Assembly: GCF_000012945.1 (NCBI RefSeq)
Contig: NC_007510.1
Span: 2,046,001-2,110,000, forward strand
Reading direction: 5' to 3'
Source of the DNA: Burkholderia lata
GTDB lineage: Bacteria > Pseudomonadota > Gammaproteobacteria > Burkholderiales > Burkholderiaceae
Length of the DNA: 64,000 nt
The notes under the pieces are model-generated. The model worked only from the letters and a program-made list of their open reading frames with translations, was not told the DNA's origin and did not search any database. This document shows, piece after piece, positions 8,783-17,278 of the stretch. The position numbers and the translations under genes are program-made. Positions within the stretch are counted from its first letter, which is position 1. The number at the start of each line of letters is the position of its first letter.

Positions 8783-10182
8783 ACGAATCGATCGGCTTCC
8801 GCCTGTCGGTCGCGCTGTCGGCCGCGATCCTGGTCGTCGCGACGGCCGCGGCCGCGTTCGCGTTTTCATCGGCATTCGACGAAGCGCACGAACTGCAGGA
8901 CGACGTGCTGCGCGAGGTCGCGACGCTGCTCGACCGCGAGCACACGCCGTCGCTCCATGCCGACGGCACCGGGCCCGCGCGCGAAAGCGACGAGCTGTCG
9001 CGCGTGATCGTGCAGCCGCTCGGCGGCACACCGCAGCCAGGCAGCGACGGCACGCCGCCGCTCGCGCTGGCGCCGACGCTCGCCGACGGGCTGCATACGG
9101 TCGATACCGGCGGCAGCACGTATCGCGTGATGGTCCGGACCTTCGCGAACGGCGAGCGCATCGCGGTCGCGCAGGAAGCCGGCATGCGCGACGATGTCGC
9201 CCGCGAAAGCGCGTGGCGCACCGCATTGCCGCTGCTGATTCTCGTGCCGATCCTGCTGCTGCTCGTCGCCGATCTCGTGCGCAAGCTGTTCCGCCCGGTG
9301 GCCGTGCTGTCCGCCGGCATCGATGCGCGCGACAAGCACGACCTGCGCCCGGTGCCGGCCGAGCGCGTGCCGGTCGAGGTGCGGCCGTTCGTCGTCGCGA
9401 TCAACCGGATGCTGGAGCGCGTCGCGCAGTCGGTTGCCGCGCAGCGCCGCTTCGTCGCCGACGCCGCGCACGAGTTGCGCTCGCCACTCACCGCGATGTC
9501 GCTGCAGGCCGAGCGCCTCGCCGAGGCCGACCTGCCGGACGATGCGCGCGCACGGCTCACCGCGCTGCGCGGCGGCCTCGACCGCAGCCGCCACCTGATC
9601 GGGCAGCTGCTCGCGCTCGCACGGGCGCAAAGCGCGCCGGCCGCGCCGCCCGGTAACGTGTCGGTCCATGCGGTCTATCGCCGCGTGCTGGAAGACCTGA
9701 TGCCGCTCGCCGACGCGAAAGCCATCGACATCGGCATCGAAGACGGCCCGGATACCTCCGTGCCCGTCGACGAGCTCGAACTCGTATCGCTCGTGATGAA
9801 CCTGGTCGACAACGCGATCCGCTACACGCCGCCGGGCGGACGCGTGGACCTGTCGACGCAACGCACGGACACGCACGCATGCGTGACGATCGCCGATACC
9901 GGCCCGGGCATCGCGCCGCACGAACGCGAGCGCGTATTCGATCCGTTCTACCGGGTGCCGGGCAATGCGCAGATCGGCTCCGGGCTCGGCCTGTCGATCG
10001 TGAAGATCGTCGCGGACCGGATCGGCGCCGGCATCACGCTCGCGTATGCGGACGAAGCGGAATCGCGCGGGTTGCGCATCTCGGTGCGGATTCCGCTGGT
10101 GCAGACGCCTGGCGCGACGCAGCCCGACAGCGCGGCCGATACGCCGGCGCAACACGCACCGCGCGACGGAGGCCATGCTTGA
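8758..10182 (+). CDS. Membrane sensor histidine kinase (QseC/PmrB-like)
   Basis: A 474-residue inner-membrane sensor, partner of the upstream response regulator. TM1 spans about 15-37, a periplasmic sensor loop about 38-153, and TM2 about 155-172. HAMP follows, then HisKA with the phosphorylated H238 in FVADAAHELRSPLTAM. The ATPase domain has an N box (LVMNLVDNAIRYTPPGG), G1 (DTGPGIAPHERERVFDPFYR) and G2 (GSGLGLSIVKIVADR). It ends in a disordered Thr/Ala/Pro tail. The start ATG 8758 is inside the regulator gene. The stop is only 3 bp from the convergent Lrp-family gene. The sensed signal cannot be deduced. Confidence 0.92.
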   Translation: MDGFKKRLNESIGFRLSVALSAAILVVATAAAAFAFSSAFDEAHELQDDVLREVATLLDREHTPSLHADGTGPARESDELSRVIVQPLGGTPQPGSDGTPPLALAPTLADGLHTVDTGGSTYRVMVRTFANGERIAVAQEAGMRDDVARESAWRTALPLLILVPILLLLVADLVRKLFRPVAVLSAGIDARDKHDLRPVPAERVPVEVRPFVVAINRMLERVAQSVAAQRRFVADAAHELRSPLTAMSLQAERLAEADLPDDARARLTALRGGLDRSRHLIGQLLALARAQSAPAAPPGNVSVHAVYRRVLEDLMPLADAKAIDIGIEDGPDTSVPVDELELVSLVMNLVDNAIRYTPPGGRVDLSTQRTDTHACVTIADTGPGIAPHERERVFDPFYRVPGNAQIGSGLGLSIVKIVADRIGAGITLAYADEAESRGLRISVRIPLVQTPGATQPDSAADTPAQHAPRDGGHA

Positions 10183-10185
10183 ACG

Positions 10186-10650
10186 TCAGCCGCCGATTGT
10201 CCCGCGATCGATCTTGCGCGACAGGATGATCGACGTCGTCGTGCGTTCGACGCCTTCGAGCGTGCCGATCTGGTCGAGCAGGTCGTTGAGCCGTTCGGGC
10301 GAATCCGCGCGCAGCCACGCGACGTAGTCGTACTCGCCGCTCACCGCGCACAGCAGCTGCACCTCGGGCATCCGGTCGAGCTTGCGCAATACGTCCTTGC
10401 CGAACTTCGGCGTGAGGATGATGCCGACGTACGCGTAAATGCTCGCGTCGAGCACATCCTGCCCGAGCCGGACGCTGTAGCCGGCGATCACGTTGGTGCG
10501 CTCGAGCCGCGCGATGCGGGCGACGACCGTCGTGCGCGCAACGTCGAGCTGGCGCGCGAGATCCGCAACGCTGGCGCGCGCATCAGCCTGCAGCAGCGCG
10601 ACGAGTTGCCGATCGAGATCGTCGAGTTGGTCGAGGCGGGGTGGACGCAT
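10186..10650 (-). CDS. Lrp/AsnC family transcriptional regulator
   Basis: A 154-residue regulator with an N-terminal helix-turn-helix (LDDLDRQLVALLQADARASVADLARQLDVARTTVVARIARLE). The C-terminal RAM/ligand domain has VGIILTPKFGKDVLRKLDRMPEVQLLCAVSGEYDYVAWLRADSPERLNDLLDQIG. Such proteins form dimers to octamers and respond to amino acids. ATG 10650 starts at the expected distance from the HTH; the open frame extends further to 11247 but without family similarity. The long gap to the plus-strand chaperone gene probably holds divergent promoters. The regulated gene is not evident. Confidence 0.88.
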   Translation of the reverse strand: MRPPRLDQLDDLDRQLVALLQADARASVADLARQLDVARTTVVARIARLERTNVIAGYSVRLGQDVLDASIYAYVGIILTPKFGKDVLRKLDRMPEVQLLCAVSGEYDYVAWLRADSPERLNDLLDQIGTLEGVERTTTSIILSRKIDRGTIGG

Positions 10651-10905
10651 GAGGCTGGGCCGGGGCACGACGCGCCGGCTGAGTGGAAGGTGACGCGATG
10701 ATAGCGCCGAACGCCGGCCCGCCCAAACGCCATCGCCCGGCGCCGAGTCGAACCTTTCAATTTCGATTCGTATCGGATGTAAGCAAGTGTCGCATTCACT
10801 GCTGCGCCGCACGCAACGTGCTACTAATAGCAGGCGACGCGAGAAGCGCGCTTGCGGCAGTTGCCGCCGCGCCCGCTCGCAAGACACCACCCCGGAGAGC
10901 CAACC

Positions 10906-11451
10906 ATGAAGAAAATCTCGCTCACCCTCGCTACGCTCGCCGTTGCAGCCAGCGCGTTCGCGCAAACCCCGGCACAGCCGCAGGCGCCCGCCCAGGCCAC
11001 GACGGCCGCGGCTTCGGCCCCGAGCGCCGAGCAGCGCGAGGCGCGCCACGAAGCGCGCGTCGAGCAACGTATCAAGTACCTGCACGACCAGCTGAAGATC
11101 ACGTCGGCGCAGGAACCGCAGTGGAAGACGTTTGCCGACACGATGCGCGACAACGGCGACACGATGGGCCGCCTCTATCGCGAACGGATGGCCAAGCACG
11201 ATGTCTCCGCACTCGACGACATGAAGCAGTACGCGGAACTGTCGCAAGCGAACGCCGACGGCGCGAAGAAGCTCGCCGACTCATTTGCACCGCTCTACGA
11301 GAGCTTCCCGGCCGACCAGAAGGCACTGGCCGACACGACGTTCCGCAGCTGGCTGCATCACGGCGGCGAACACCGCGGCAAGGGCAAGACGAAGGGCAAG
11401 GAAGGCAAGGCAGCAGCCGCGCCGGCCGCCAGCGCACCCGCGCAGCCCTGA
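10906..11451 (+). CDS. Spy/CpxP-like periplasmic LTXXQ-motif protein
   Basis: A 181-residue secreted protein. It has a Sec signal peptide (MKKISLTLATLAVAASAFA, cleavage after AFA), an Ala/Pro/Gln-rich linker, and a helical domain with RIKYLHDQLKITSAQEPQWKTFADTMRDN. That segment is the LTxxQ-type motif of the Spy/CpxP chaperone family, which binds unfolded periplasmic proteins. A second weaker copy (SFAPLYESFPADQKALADTTF) follows. The tail is very Lys/Gly/Ala-rich. GGAGAG lies about 10 bases before the ATG. The frame continues upstream to 10852 without signal-peptide character. It is monocistronic as far as I can see. Confidence 0.85.
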   Translation: MKKISLTLATLAVAASAFAQTPAQPQAPAQATTAAASAPSAEQREARHEARVEQRIKYLHDQLKITSAQEPQWKTFADTMRDNGDTMGRLYRERMAKHDVSALDDMKQYAELSQANADGAKKLADSFAPLYESFPADQKALADTTFRSWLHHGGEHRGKGKTKGKEGKAAAAPAASAPAQP

Positions 11452-11588
11452 CGCCCCCTCCGCGCCGGCGCCGTGCCGCCCGTCCGGGCCGAACGGCGCC
11501 GCGCCGCTTCAGGCGACCGGCGCGTCACACGGCGCGCCGGATTCGGGATAAGCTCCCGGCTTTTACAGCTTTCCCGCCCTCTCCCGCC

Positions 11589-12020
11589 ATGCTCGAACTC
11601 AAGCAAATCGACCTGCGTACCGATCCGCAGGCCCGTCGCGTCGTCAAGGACGAAACCGTCACCGTTTCCTTCGCAGAGGCCGACGGCGAACTGATGAGCC
11701 TCGAAGGCCCGAACCGCTACGTCGCGGGCGACGCGCTGATCACGGGCTCGACCGGCGACCGCTGGGTCGTGTCGCGCGCGCGCTTCGACGCCAAATACCT
11801 GCCGGCCGATCCGGCACTCGCACACGGCGCACCGGGCGCCTACCGCAACCTGCCGGCCGTCGTGCTCGCCCGCCGGATGGACGAGCCGTTCACGATCGCC
11901 CGCTCGGAAAACGGCGACACGCTGCGCGGCGTCGCCGGCGACTGGGTGATGCAGTACGCGCCCGGCGACTACGGTGTCGTGCAGGCGCAGCGCTTCGCGC
12001 AGGTCTACCGCGACGCGTAA
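11589..12020 (+). CDS. PGDYG-family protein
   Basis: A 143-residue small soluble protein ending in the motif that names the family (MQYAPGDYGVVQAQRFAQVY). An earlier half has SFAEADGELMSLEGPNRYVAGDALITGSTGDRW, which suggests a duplicated beta-barrel-like unit: both halves have a G-D-x-x-[MV]-x-x-x-x-G-D pattern. No biochemical role is known to me. ATG 11589 follows a T-rich stretch; the ribosome binding site is weak. It sits 137 bp after the Spy-like gene and converges with the DUF3022-type gene. Confidence 0.75.
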   Translation: MLELKQIDLRTDPQARRVVKDETVTVSFAEADGELMSLEGPNRYVAGDALITGSTGDRWVVSRARFDAKYLPADPALAHGAPGAYRNLPAVVLARRMDEPFTIARSENGDTLRGVAGDWVMQYAPGDYGVVQAQRFAQVYRDA

Positions 12021-12053
12021 CGCAGCGCGCCGGCATTGCGCCGGCGCGAACGA

Positions 12054-12416
12054 TCAAGCAAAGTCTTCGTCGAGTTCGAGTTCCGCGTCGCGTTCGACGG
12101 CCTCGCCGGCCGCGTGACGCTCCTCGAGCGACCCGAGCATCGCTTCCGTATAGGCATGCAGCACCGCGTGGCTGCGTGCCCGTAGCATCGGCTTGAGCGC
12201 CAGGTAGCGCGCGAGCGCGGCCGGCACGATCCGGATATCGAGCGTCATCCGCTTCGGCGCCGAGCCGAAACGCATCGCCAGCCACTGCACGGACAGGAAC
12301 CGCCCGCGTGCGTCGGTGTTTTCGGCGAAACGCGTCTGCTCCGGAAAGAGGTCGCAGATCACGCGTGCGAGCGCGTCGAATTCCGCGCTCTGGCATTCGA
12401 TCAGATAGTCATCCAT
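12054..12416 (-). CDS. DUF3022-type conserved hypothetical protein
   Basis: A 120-residue soluble protein that looks like the Burkholderia-restricted DUF3022 family (MDDYLIECQSAEFDALARVICDLFPEQTRF and RGRFLSVQWLAMRFG, with a very acidic C-terminal tail ELELDEDFA). There is no signal peptide or membrane segment. It lies 13 bp downstream of the YhfC-type protease gene on the same strand, so the two are probably co-transcribed. The function is unknown; the family assignment is from memory of the sequence pattern. Confidence 0.65.
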   Translation of the reverse strand: MDDYLIECQSAEFDALARVICDLFPEQTRFAENTDARGRFLSVQWLAMRFGSAPKRMTLDIRIVPAALARYLALKPMLRARSHAVLHAYTEAMLGSLEERHAAGEAVERDAELELDEDFA

Positions 12417-12429
12417 CCCGTCTCTCCCG

Positions 12430-13218
12430 TCAGGCTGCCGATTGCGACGGCCGGCATGCCTTCACCAGCACGACGACCAGGATCGCGGCCAGCACGAAAT
12501 ACACGGCCTCGACCCAGCCGGCCGGCAGCACGCGCACCTGGTACAGCAGCGCCGGTGCGGCCGCGAGCGCATGCAGCACGATCGCGAGCGGCAACACGCC
12601 CGCGCGGCCGGCACGCACGCCGCGCCAGACCAGCACCGACAGCGCGAGCTGCAGCACGAATGCCGCGCAGCGTTCGAGCAGCAACAGCAGGATCGACTGT
12701 GCCGACAGCGTCGCGAGCATCACGTGCAGCCGCACGACGGTATCGCCCGGCAGGTCGGCGAGCTGGGTCTCCAGCTGGCCGCGGCTCGCGAGCCACGCGA
12801 GATACGACCACTGGCCCCACACGAGGACGCCGACGAACCATGCTTCGGCGCCACCGTGACCGATCCCGTAGCCGATTCCGCGGCCGTCGCCGGCCGACGG
12901 GCCATAGCGGCGGTTCAGGAAACGCATCCCGAGATAGCGGCCGACTTCCTCGAATACGGCGGTTGCGAGCGCGCTGTACGCGACGAACGCGAGCGGCTGC
13001 GTGAGCCAGCCATCCGGCGGCGTCTGGCTCAGCACGAGCCCGTGGAACGCGCGTTCGAGGATCATCGCAAACAGCGTGAAGACGGCCACGCCGACGATCG
13101 TGTCGCGGCGGTTCAGCGCCAGCGGCTTGCGCAGGAGACGGAAGAGGACGAGCGGCAGGAGCGCGATGATCAGCGTGGCGGCGATCAGCACCGCCAGCGT
13201 GATGGGGGCGACAGTCAT
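12430..13218 (-). CDS. YhfC-family putative intramembrane metalloprotease
   Basis: A 262-residue protein with six to eight membrane segments. Two membrane-embedded motifs stand out: TAVFEEVGRYLGMRFL (EExxR, the putative metal/catalytic glutamates) and YGIGHGGAEAWFVG (GHGGxEA). A third polar site is VLHALAAAP. These are the signatures of the YhfC group, distantly related to CAAX proteases/bacteriocin-processing enzymes; no substrate is known. It starts at ATG 13218. The gene is followed closely by the DUF3022-type gene. Confidence 0.8.
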   Translation of the reverse strand: MTVAPITLAVLIAATLIIALLPLVLFRLLRKPLALNRRDTIVGVAVFTLFAMILERAFHGLVLSQTPPDGWLTQPLAFVAYSALATAVFEEVGRYLGMRFLNRRYGPSAGDGRGIGYGIGHGGAEAWFVGVLVWGQWSYLAWLASRGQLETQLADLPGDTVVRLHVMLATLSAQSILLLLLERCAAFVLQLALSVLVWRGVRAGRAGVLPLAIVLHALAAAPALLYQVRVLPAGWVEAVYFVLAAILVVVLVKACRPSQSAA

Positions 13219-13229
13219 GTATTTCCTTG

Positions 13230-13266
13230 TTCGGGGCAGCGCACCTGACGCGCTGCGTGCCCCGAA
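13230..13266. terminator. Stem-loop between ptxS and the YhfC-type gene
   Basis: TTCGGGGCA (13230-13238) can pair with TGCCCCGAA (13258-13266), with an inner GCGC/GCGC stem. It lies just past the ptxS stop codon on the minus strand. There is no T tract, so it may be a weak terminator or an mRNA-stabilising hairpin. Confidence 0.45.
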
Positions 13267-13272
13267 TGATAC

Positions 13273-14316
13273 TCAGCTTGCGGTCGACGCGCGCGCAACC
13301 AGCTCGCCCGGCAACAGCGAGACGCGTACGTCGCCCGCTGCGCCGTCGATCCGCTCGTGCACGAATTCGACGGCCTTGTAGCCGATTTCGTAGGTCGGCT
13401 GGCGGATCGTCGTGATCCCGATCAGCTCGGCCCATTCCGGATCGTCGATCGACAGCAGTGCCGCCCTCTGCTGCCAGGCGGTGCCGAAACGCGCGCGCAG
13501 GTGGCGCGCGATCGCGAGTGCGACCGGCGCGTTCGCGGCGAACAGCGCCGCGCGCACGCCGCGCCGTGCCGCGTCGTCGATGCGGGCATCGATGTCGGCC
13601 AGCGCCGCCGTGACCCCGTCGGGCTCGTTCAGGTCGAGCACGACCGTCGACGGCACCGTCAGCCCGCGCGCCGCCAGTGCCACGCGGAACGCGGCTTCGC
13701 GCAGGCGCCGCGAGCTGACGCGCTCGAACGGCTGCACGACGAAATGGATCGCGTCGAAACCGTGTTCGACCAGGTGTGCGACGGCCGTCTCGATCGCGTC
13801 GGCGTTGTCGAGACCGATCAGGTCGGCCTCGAAGCCTTCGACCGTCCGGTCGACGAGCACGGCCGGGATGCCGGCCCCGCGCAACGGGCGCAGCACGTCC
13901 TCATCGGCGCCGAGCGCGTTGACGATCAGCCCTTCGACGCGGTAGGTCGTGAGCAGCTGCAGGAAGCGGCGCTCCATCTCGACTTCGTTTGCCGCGTGAC
14001 AGATCAGCGGCATGTAGCCGAGCGCATGGCATGCGGCCTCGACGCCCTGCAGCACTTCGACGGTATAGGGATTGGTCAGGTCGGCCGCGAGCATGCCGAG
14101 CAAGCGGTTGCGGCCGCGCTTGAGCCCGCGCGCCATCTGGTTCGGCCGGTAGTTGAGCCGTGCGATTGCCGCTTCGATACGCTGGCGCAGATCGGTGGAC
14201 AGCACGTGCGTCTCGCCGTTCAGGTAGCGCGATACGCTGGTTTTGCCCGTGCCGGCTTCGCGCGCGACATCGCTGATCGTCGCCGGACGCGTCGTGGTTG
14301 GTTGCGAATCGGTCAC
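13273..14316 (-). CDS. ptxS: PtxS-like LacI-family repressor of 2-ketogluconate genes
   Basis: A 347-residue LacI/GalR regulator. The N-terminal HTH and hinge are ATISDVAREAGTGKTSVSRYLNGE and RIEAAIARLNYRPNQMARGLKRGR; the sugar-binding core follows (LLGMLAADLTNPYTVEVLQGVE, VDRTVEGFEADLIGLDN, ITTIRQPTYEIGYKAVEF). In Pseudomonas, PtxS binds 2-ketogluconate and represses kgu genes and itself. Its position at the end of a kguE-K-T-D cluster strongly supports the same role. The start codon is GTG. A 450-bp gap with a hairpin array separates it from kguD, so it could be expressed from its own promoter as well as by readthrough. Confidence 0.88.
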   Translation of the reverse strand: MTDSQPTTTRPATISDVAREAGTGKTSVSRYLNGETHVLSTDLRQRIEAAIARLNYRPNQMARGLKRGRNRLLGMLAADLTNPYTVEVLQGVEAACHALGYMPLICHAANEVEMERRFLQLLTTYRVEGLIVNALGADEDVLRPLRGAGIPAVLVDRTVEGFEADLIGLDNADAIETAVAHLVEHGFDAIHFVVQPFERVSSRRLREAAFRVALAARGLTVPSTVVLDLNEPDGVTAALADIDARIDDAARRGVRAALFAANAPVALAIARHLRARFGTAWQQRAALLSIDDPEWAELIGITTIRQPTYEIGYKAVEFVHERIDGAAGDVRVSLLPGELVARASTAS

Positions 14317-14408
14317 TGTCGTGCCTCGCGACGTACGATCCGCGCCGCTTTGTGAGCAGACGGACCTTTGTTGTTGGAAACGTAAGCCACCCGGTGGAAT
14401 CTCCTGTC

Positions 14409-14540
14409 GGTCAGCGTTAGCGCTTCAGCGCTTACGCTGACCCCATGCTTCGCGGTCGACCCTCGTTAGCGCTTTAGCGCTTACGTGGGTCCCATGCTTC
14501 GCGGTCGGTCAGCGTTGGCGCTTGAGCTTACGCCGATCCC
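14409..14540. repeat. Tandem array of three 49-bp hairpin units (ptxS-kguD gap)
   Basis: Three units start at 14409, 14458 and 14507, an exact 49-bp period. Each has a 34-bp imperfect palindrome (14409-14442, 14458-14491, 14507-14540). The first two are followed by the identical 15-bp spacer CCATGCTTCGCGGTC; after the third the spacer is degenerate. The inner core TTAGCGCTTtAGCGCTTA is nearly constant, while the outer arms differ between units but still pair: GGTCAGCG/CGCTGACC in unit 1, GACCC-t-CG/CG-t-GGGTC in unit 2. Unit 3 is degenerate. The same unit recurs at 17036-17167 in the other large gap of the operon. Confidence 0.9.
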
Positions 14541-14766
14541 CTGCTTCGCTGCTGATCGGCGCCGGCGCGTCGGCACCCGCCCCGGTTACCTGCAAAAGCA
14601 GTCGGCCGCACCGGACTGGCGCGGATACCCGTCGCAGGACGCCACCGGCAGCGTTGCCAGGCGCGTCGACGCGACGCGCGGGGATCATAACGCAGCCAGC
14701 CCTCCGGCACCAAGATCATCGCCTCTAACAGCGCCGGCGTCACCCCGGCCGGACGAATATGGCGGA

Positions 14767-15741
14767 TCAGACCTGCGCGAGCGCATCCGGGTTGACGAGA
14801 TTCGTGCGCAGCGTGCCGGCCAGCGCGCCGACCAGGTTTTCCGCAGCGCAGCGCGCCATCGCATGGCGCGTCTCGTGCGTCGCCGAGCCGATGTGCGGCA
14901 GCGCGACGACATTCTTCATCTGCAGCAGCGGCGAATCCGCCGCCAGCGGCTCCTTCTCGAACACGTCGAGCCCCGCGCCGCGGATCGTGCCCGCGCGCAG
15001 CGCATCGATCAGCGCGGCTTCGTCGACCACCGGCCCGCGCGATGCGTTGATCAGGATCGCGCCGCGCTTCATCTTCGCGAATTCGGCCGCACCGATCAGG
15101 TGGTGCGTTTCCGGCGACAGCGGCACCTGCAGGCACACGAAATCCGATTGCGCGAGCAGTTCGTCGAGCGTGACGCGCCGCGCGCCGTACTGCGTCTCGG
15201 CTTCCGCATGCGCGGAGCGGTTCGCGTACAGCACCTGCATCCGGAAGCCGAGCGCCGCACGGCGCGCGACCGCGCCGCCGATCCGCCCGAGCCCGACGAT
15301 GCCGAGCGTCTTGCCTTGCACGTCGGTACCGTACAGGTCCGGGCCGATGCTGTGATGCCAGTTACCGGCCTTCACCCACTCGGCCAGCTCGACCACGCGT
15401 CGCGCGGACGCGAGGATCAGCGAGAACACCGTATCGGCGGTCGACTCGGTCAGCACGTCCGGCGTATGGGCGAGCACGATCCCGCGCCGCGTGAGGTCCG
15501 CGACGTCGAAGTTGTCGTAGCCGACCGAGATCGTCGACCACGCCTTCAGCCGCGGGGCGCGGTCGAGCATCTGCGGCGTGACCTTCAGGCTCGCGCCGAT
15601 CGCGCCGTCCGCGTCGCCGAGCGCGTCGGCGAGGGCTGCGGTGCCGTCGGCCTGCACGACGTCCGCATGCTCGCGCAGGTACGCGAGGACGTCATCGGGC
15701 AGCGGCTTGTACGCGACGATACGGGGCTTCATCGGATTCAT
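14767..15741 (-). CDS. kguD: 2-ketogluconate 6-phosphate / 2-ketogluconate reductase (KguD-type)
   Basis: A 324-residue member of the D-isomer-specific 2-hydroxyacid dehydrogenases. It has the NAD(P) Rossmann motif [18 protein letters not shown], the substrate-binding [16 protein letters not shown], the catalytic Arg in [14 protein letters not shown], Glu in [10 protein letters not shown] and His in [12 protein letters not shown]. It would reduce 2-keto-6-phosphogluconate to 6-phosphogluconate in the cytoplasm, feeding the Entner-Doudoroff pathway. The ATG at 15741 overlaps the kguT stop (ATGA); ATG 15732 is an alternative with better alignment to relatives. Close paralogues act as glyoxylate or gluconate 2-reductases, so the name rests partly on operon context. 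Confidence 0.88.
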   Translation of the reverse strand: MNPMKPRIVAYKPLPDDVLAYLREHADVVQADGTAALADALGDADGAIGASLKVTPQMLDRAPRLKAWSTISVGYDNFDVADLTRRGIVLAHTPDVLTESTADTVFSLILASARRVVELAEWVKAGNWHHSIGPDLYGTDVQGKTLGIVGLGRIGGAVARRAALGFRMQVLYANRSAHAEAETQYGARRVTLDELLAQSDFVCLQVPLSPETHHLIGAAEFAKMKRGAILINASRGPVVDEAALIDALRAGTIRGAGLDVFEKEPLAADSPLLQMKNVVALPHIGSATHETRHAMARCAAENLVGALAGTLRTNLVNPDALAQV

Positions 15742-17018
15742 TTTCCTTGCAGCGGCGTCGCGAGCGGATGCGTATCGCGCGCCTGGGGTTTGACGGACAG
15801 CGTGAGGATCACCGCGGCGACGAGTGCGGCGCTCATGAATGCATACGACGCGACGGGCGAGCCGGTCGCACCGTTCAGGTAGCCGACGAAGTACGAGCCG
15901 ACGAACGAGCCGAGCGCGCCCATGCTGTTGATCAGTGCCATCGCACCGCCGGCGACGTTCTTCGGCAGCAGTTCCGACACGATCGCGAAGAACGGGCCGT
16001 ACGGCGCGTACATCGCGGCGCCAGCCACGACCAGCAGCGCATACGAGATCCAGAAGTGCGACGAGCCGAGTGCGTACGATGCGGCGAACGCAGCCGCACC
16101 GATCAGCAGGAACGGCCACACGAAACCGCGCCGCGAACCGACCTTGTCGGACGCCCACGACGCGACAATCATCGCGATCGTCGCCGCGAGATACGGCAGC
16201 GCGGACAGCCAGCCGGTCGCGACCATCCCGAGGTCGGAGCCGTTCTTGACGATCGACGGCAGCCACAGCACGAAGCCGTACACGCCGATGCTCCAGCAGA
16301 AATACTGTGCGCACAGCTTGATCACGGCCGGCGAGCGGAACGCTTCGCCATAGTTGCGCACGGGCTTGATCGTTGCCTGCTCGGCCGCGAGCGCGGCGTC
16401 GAGGTCACGCTTTTCCTGCGCATTGAGCCACGGCGAATCGGCCGGCTTGTCCTGCACGAGGAACCACCAGCACACGGCCCAGAGCACGGCCGGCACGCCT
16501 TCGGCGATGAACATGTGGCGCCAGCCGAATTCGTGCACCAGATAGCCCGACACGATCGACATCCACAAAACGGTGACCGGGTTGCCGAGGATCAGGAACG
16601 TGTTCGCGCGCGAGCGCTCGTTCTTCGTGAACCAGTTGCTGATGTAGATCAGCATCGCCGGCATCACGGCCGCCTCGACGACGCCGAGCACGAAGCGGAT
16701 CGCCATCAGCGACGGGATGTTGCTGACCACGCCCGTGAGCGCCGCGCAGGCGCCCCACAGGATGAGGCTGACGAACACGAGCTTCTTCACGCTGCGGCGT
16801 TCCGCATAGATCGCGCCGGGAATCTGGAAGAAGAAGTAGCCGAGGAAGAACAGCGCGCCGATCAGCGACGACAGGCCCTTGCTGATCCCGAGGTCCTGGT
16901 TGATGCCGGCCGCGGCCGCGAACCCGTAGTTCGCGCGGTCGAGGTAGGCGAGGCTGTACGTGATGAAGACGATCGGCATGATCGTCCACCAGCGGCGGGC
17001 AGCGAGAGTATTGGCCAT
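15738..17018 (-). CDS. kguT: 2-ketogluconate MFS transporter (KguT-type)
   Basis: A 426-residue major facilitator with 12 predicted membrane spans, of the anion:cation symporter branch ([22 protein letters not shown], the ACS signature). Other motifs are [23 protein letters not shown] and [15 protein letters not shown]. It would import 2-ketogluconate with protons across the inner membrane. It ends 4 nt inside kguD. The upstream gap to kguK is 260 bp and holds the second hairpin array, so kguT-kguD may have separate expression control. Start ATG 17018. Confidence 0.88.
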   Translation of the reverse strand: MANTLAARRWWTIMPIVFITYSLAYLDRANYGFAAAAGINQDLGISKGLSSLIGALFFLGYFFFQIPGAIYAERRSVKKLVFVSLILWGACAALTGVVSNIPSLMAIRFVLGVVEAAVMPAMLIYISNWFTKNERSRANTFLILGNPVTVLWMSIVSGYLVHEFGWRHMFIAEGVPAVLWAVCWWFLVQDKPADSPWLNAQEKRDLDAALAAEQATIKPVRNYGEAFRSPAVIKLCAQYFCWSIGVYGFVLWLPSIVKNGSDLGMVATGWLSALPYLAATIAMIVASWASDKVGSRRGFVWPFLLIGAAAFAASYALGSSHFWISYALLVVAGAAMYAPYGPFFAIVSELLPKNVAGGAMALINSMGALGSFVGSYFVGYLNGATGSPVASYAFMSAALVAAVILTLSVKPQARDTHPLATPLQGK

Positions 17019-17035
17019 CAGAATGTCTCCGTGTC

Positions 17036-17167
17036 GACCAGAGTTAGCGCTTTAGCGCTTACTCTGGTCCCATGCTTCGCGGTCGATCCAGGTTAGTGCT
17101 TTAGCGCTTACCTGGATCCCATGCTTCGCGGTCGATCCAGGTCAGTGTTTTAGCACTCACCTGAACC
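17036..17167. repeat. Tandem array of three 49-bp hairpin units (kguT-kguK gap)
   Basis: Units at 17036-17069, 17085-17118 and 17134-17167 keep the same 49-bp period and the 15-bp spacer CCATGCTTCGCGGTC (degenerate after the last unit). The outer arms are GACCAGAG/CTCTGGTC in the first and GATCCAGG/CCTGGATC in the second, both perfect 8-bp stems with unrelated sequence; the third keeps CAGG/CCTG. In the third unit the inner arms also change together (AGTG/CACT replacing AGCG/CGCT), and the second has one G-T wobble. The first unit starts 17 bp upstream of the kguT ATG, within its leader. Confidence 0.92.
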
Positions 17168-17278
17168 CCATGCTCCACAATCGACCTGAACAAACGCGTC
17201 AGCGCCCGTCCCGGTCCCGTACCTTGCCGTGCGCAAGCACGACGAAATGAGTCCGCGGATTGTGCCGTGTCCGGCCTC

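Noticed and set aside
14409..14540. CRISPR array
   Set aside because: The units are regularly spaced, but the 15-bp spacers are identical and the hairpins vary, the reverse of a CRISPR; there are no cas genes.
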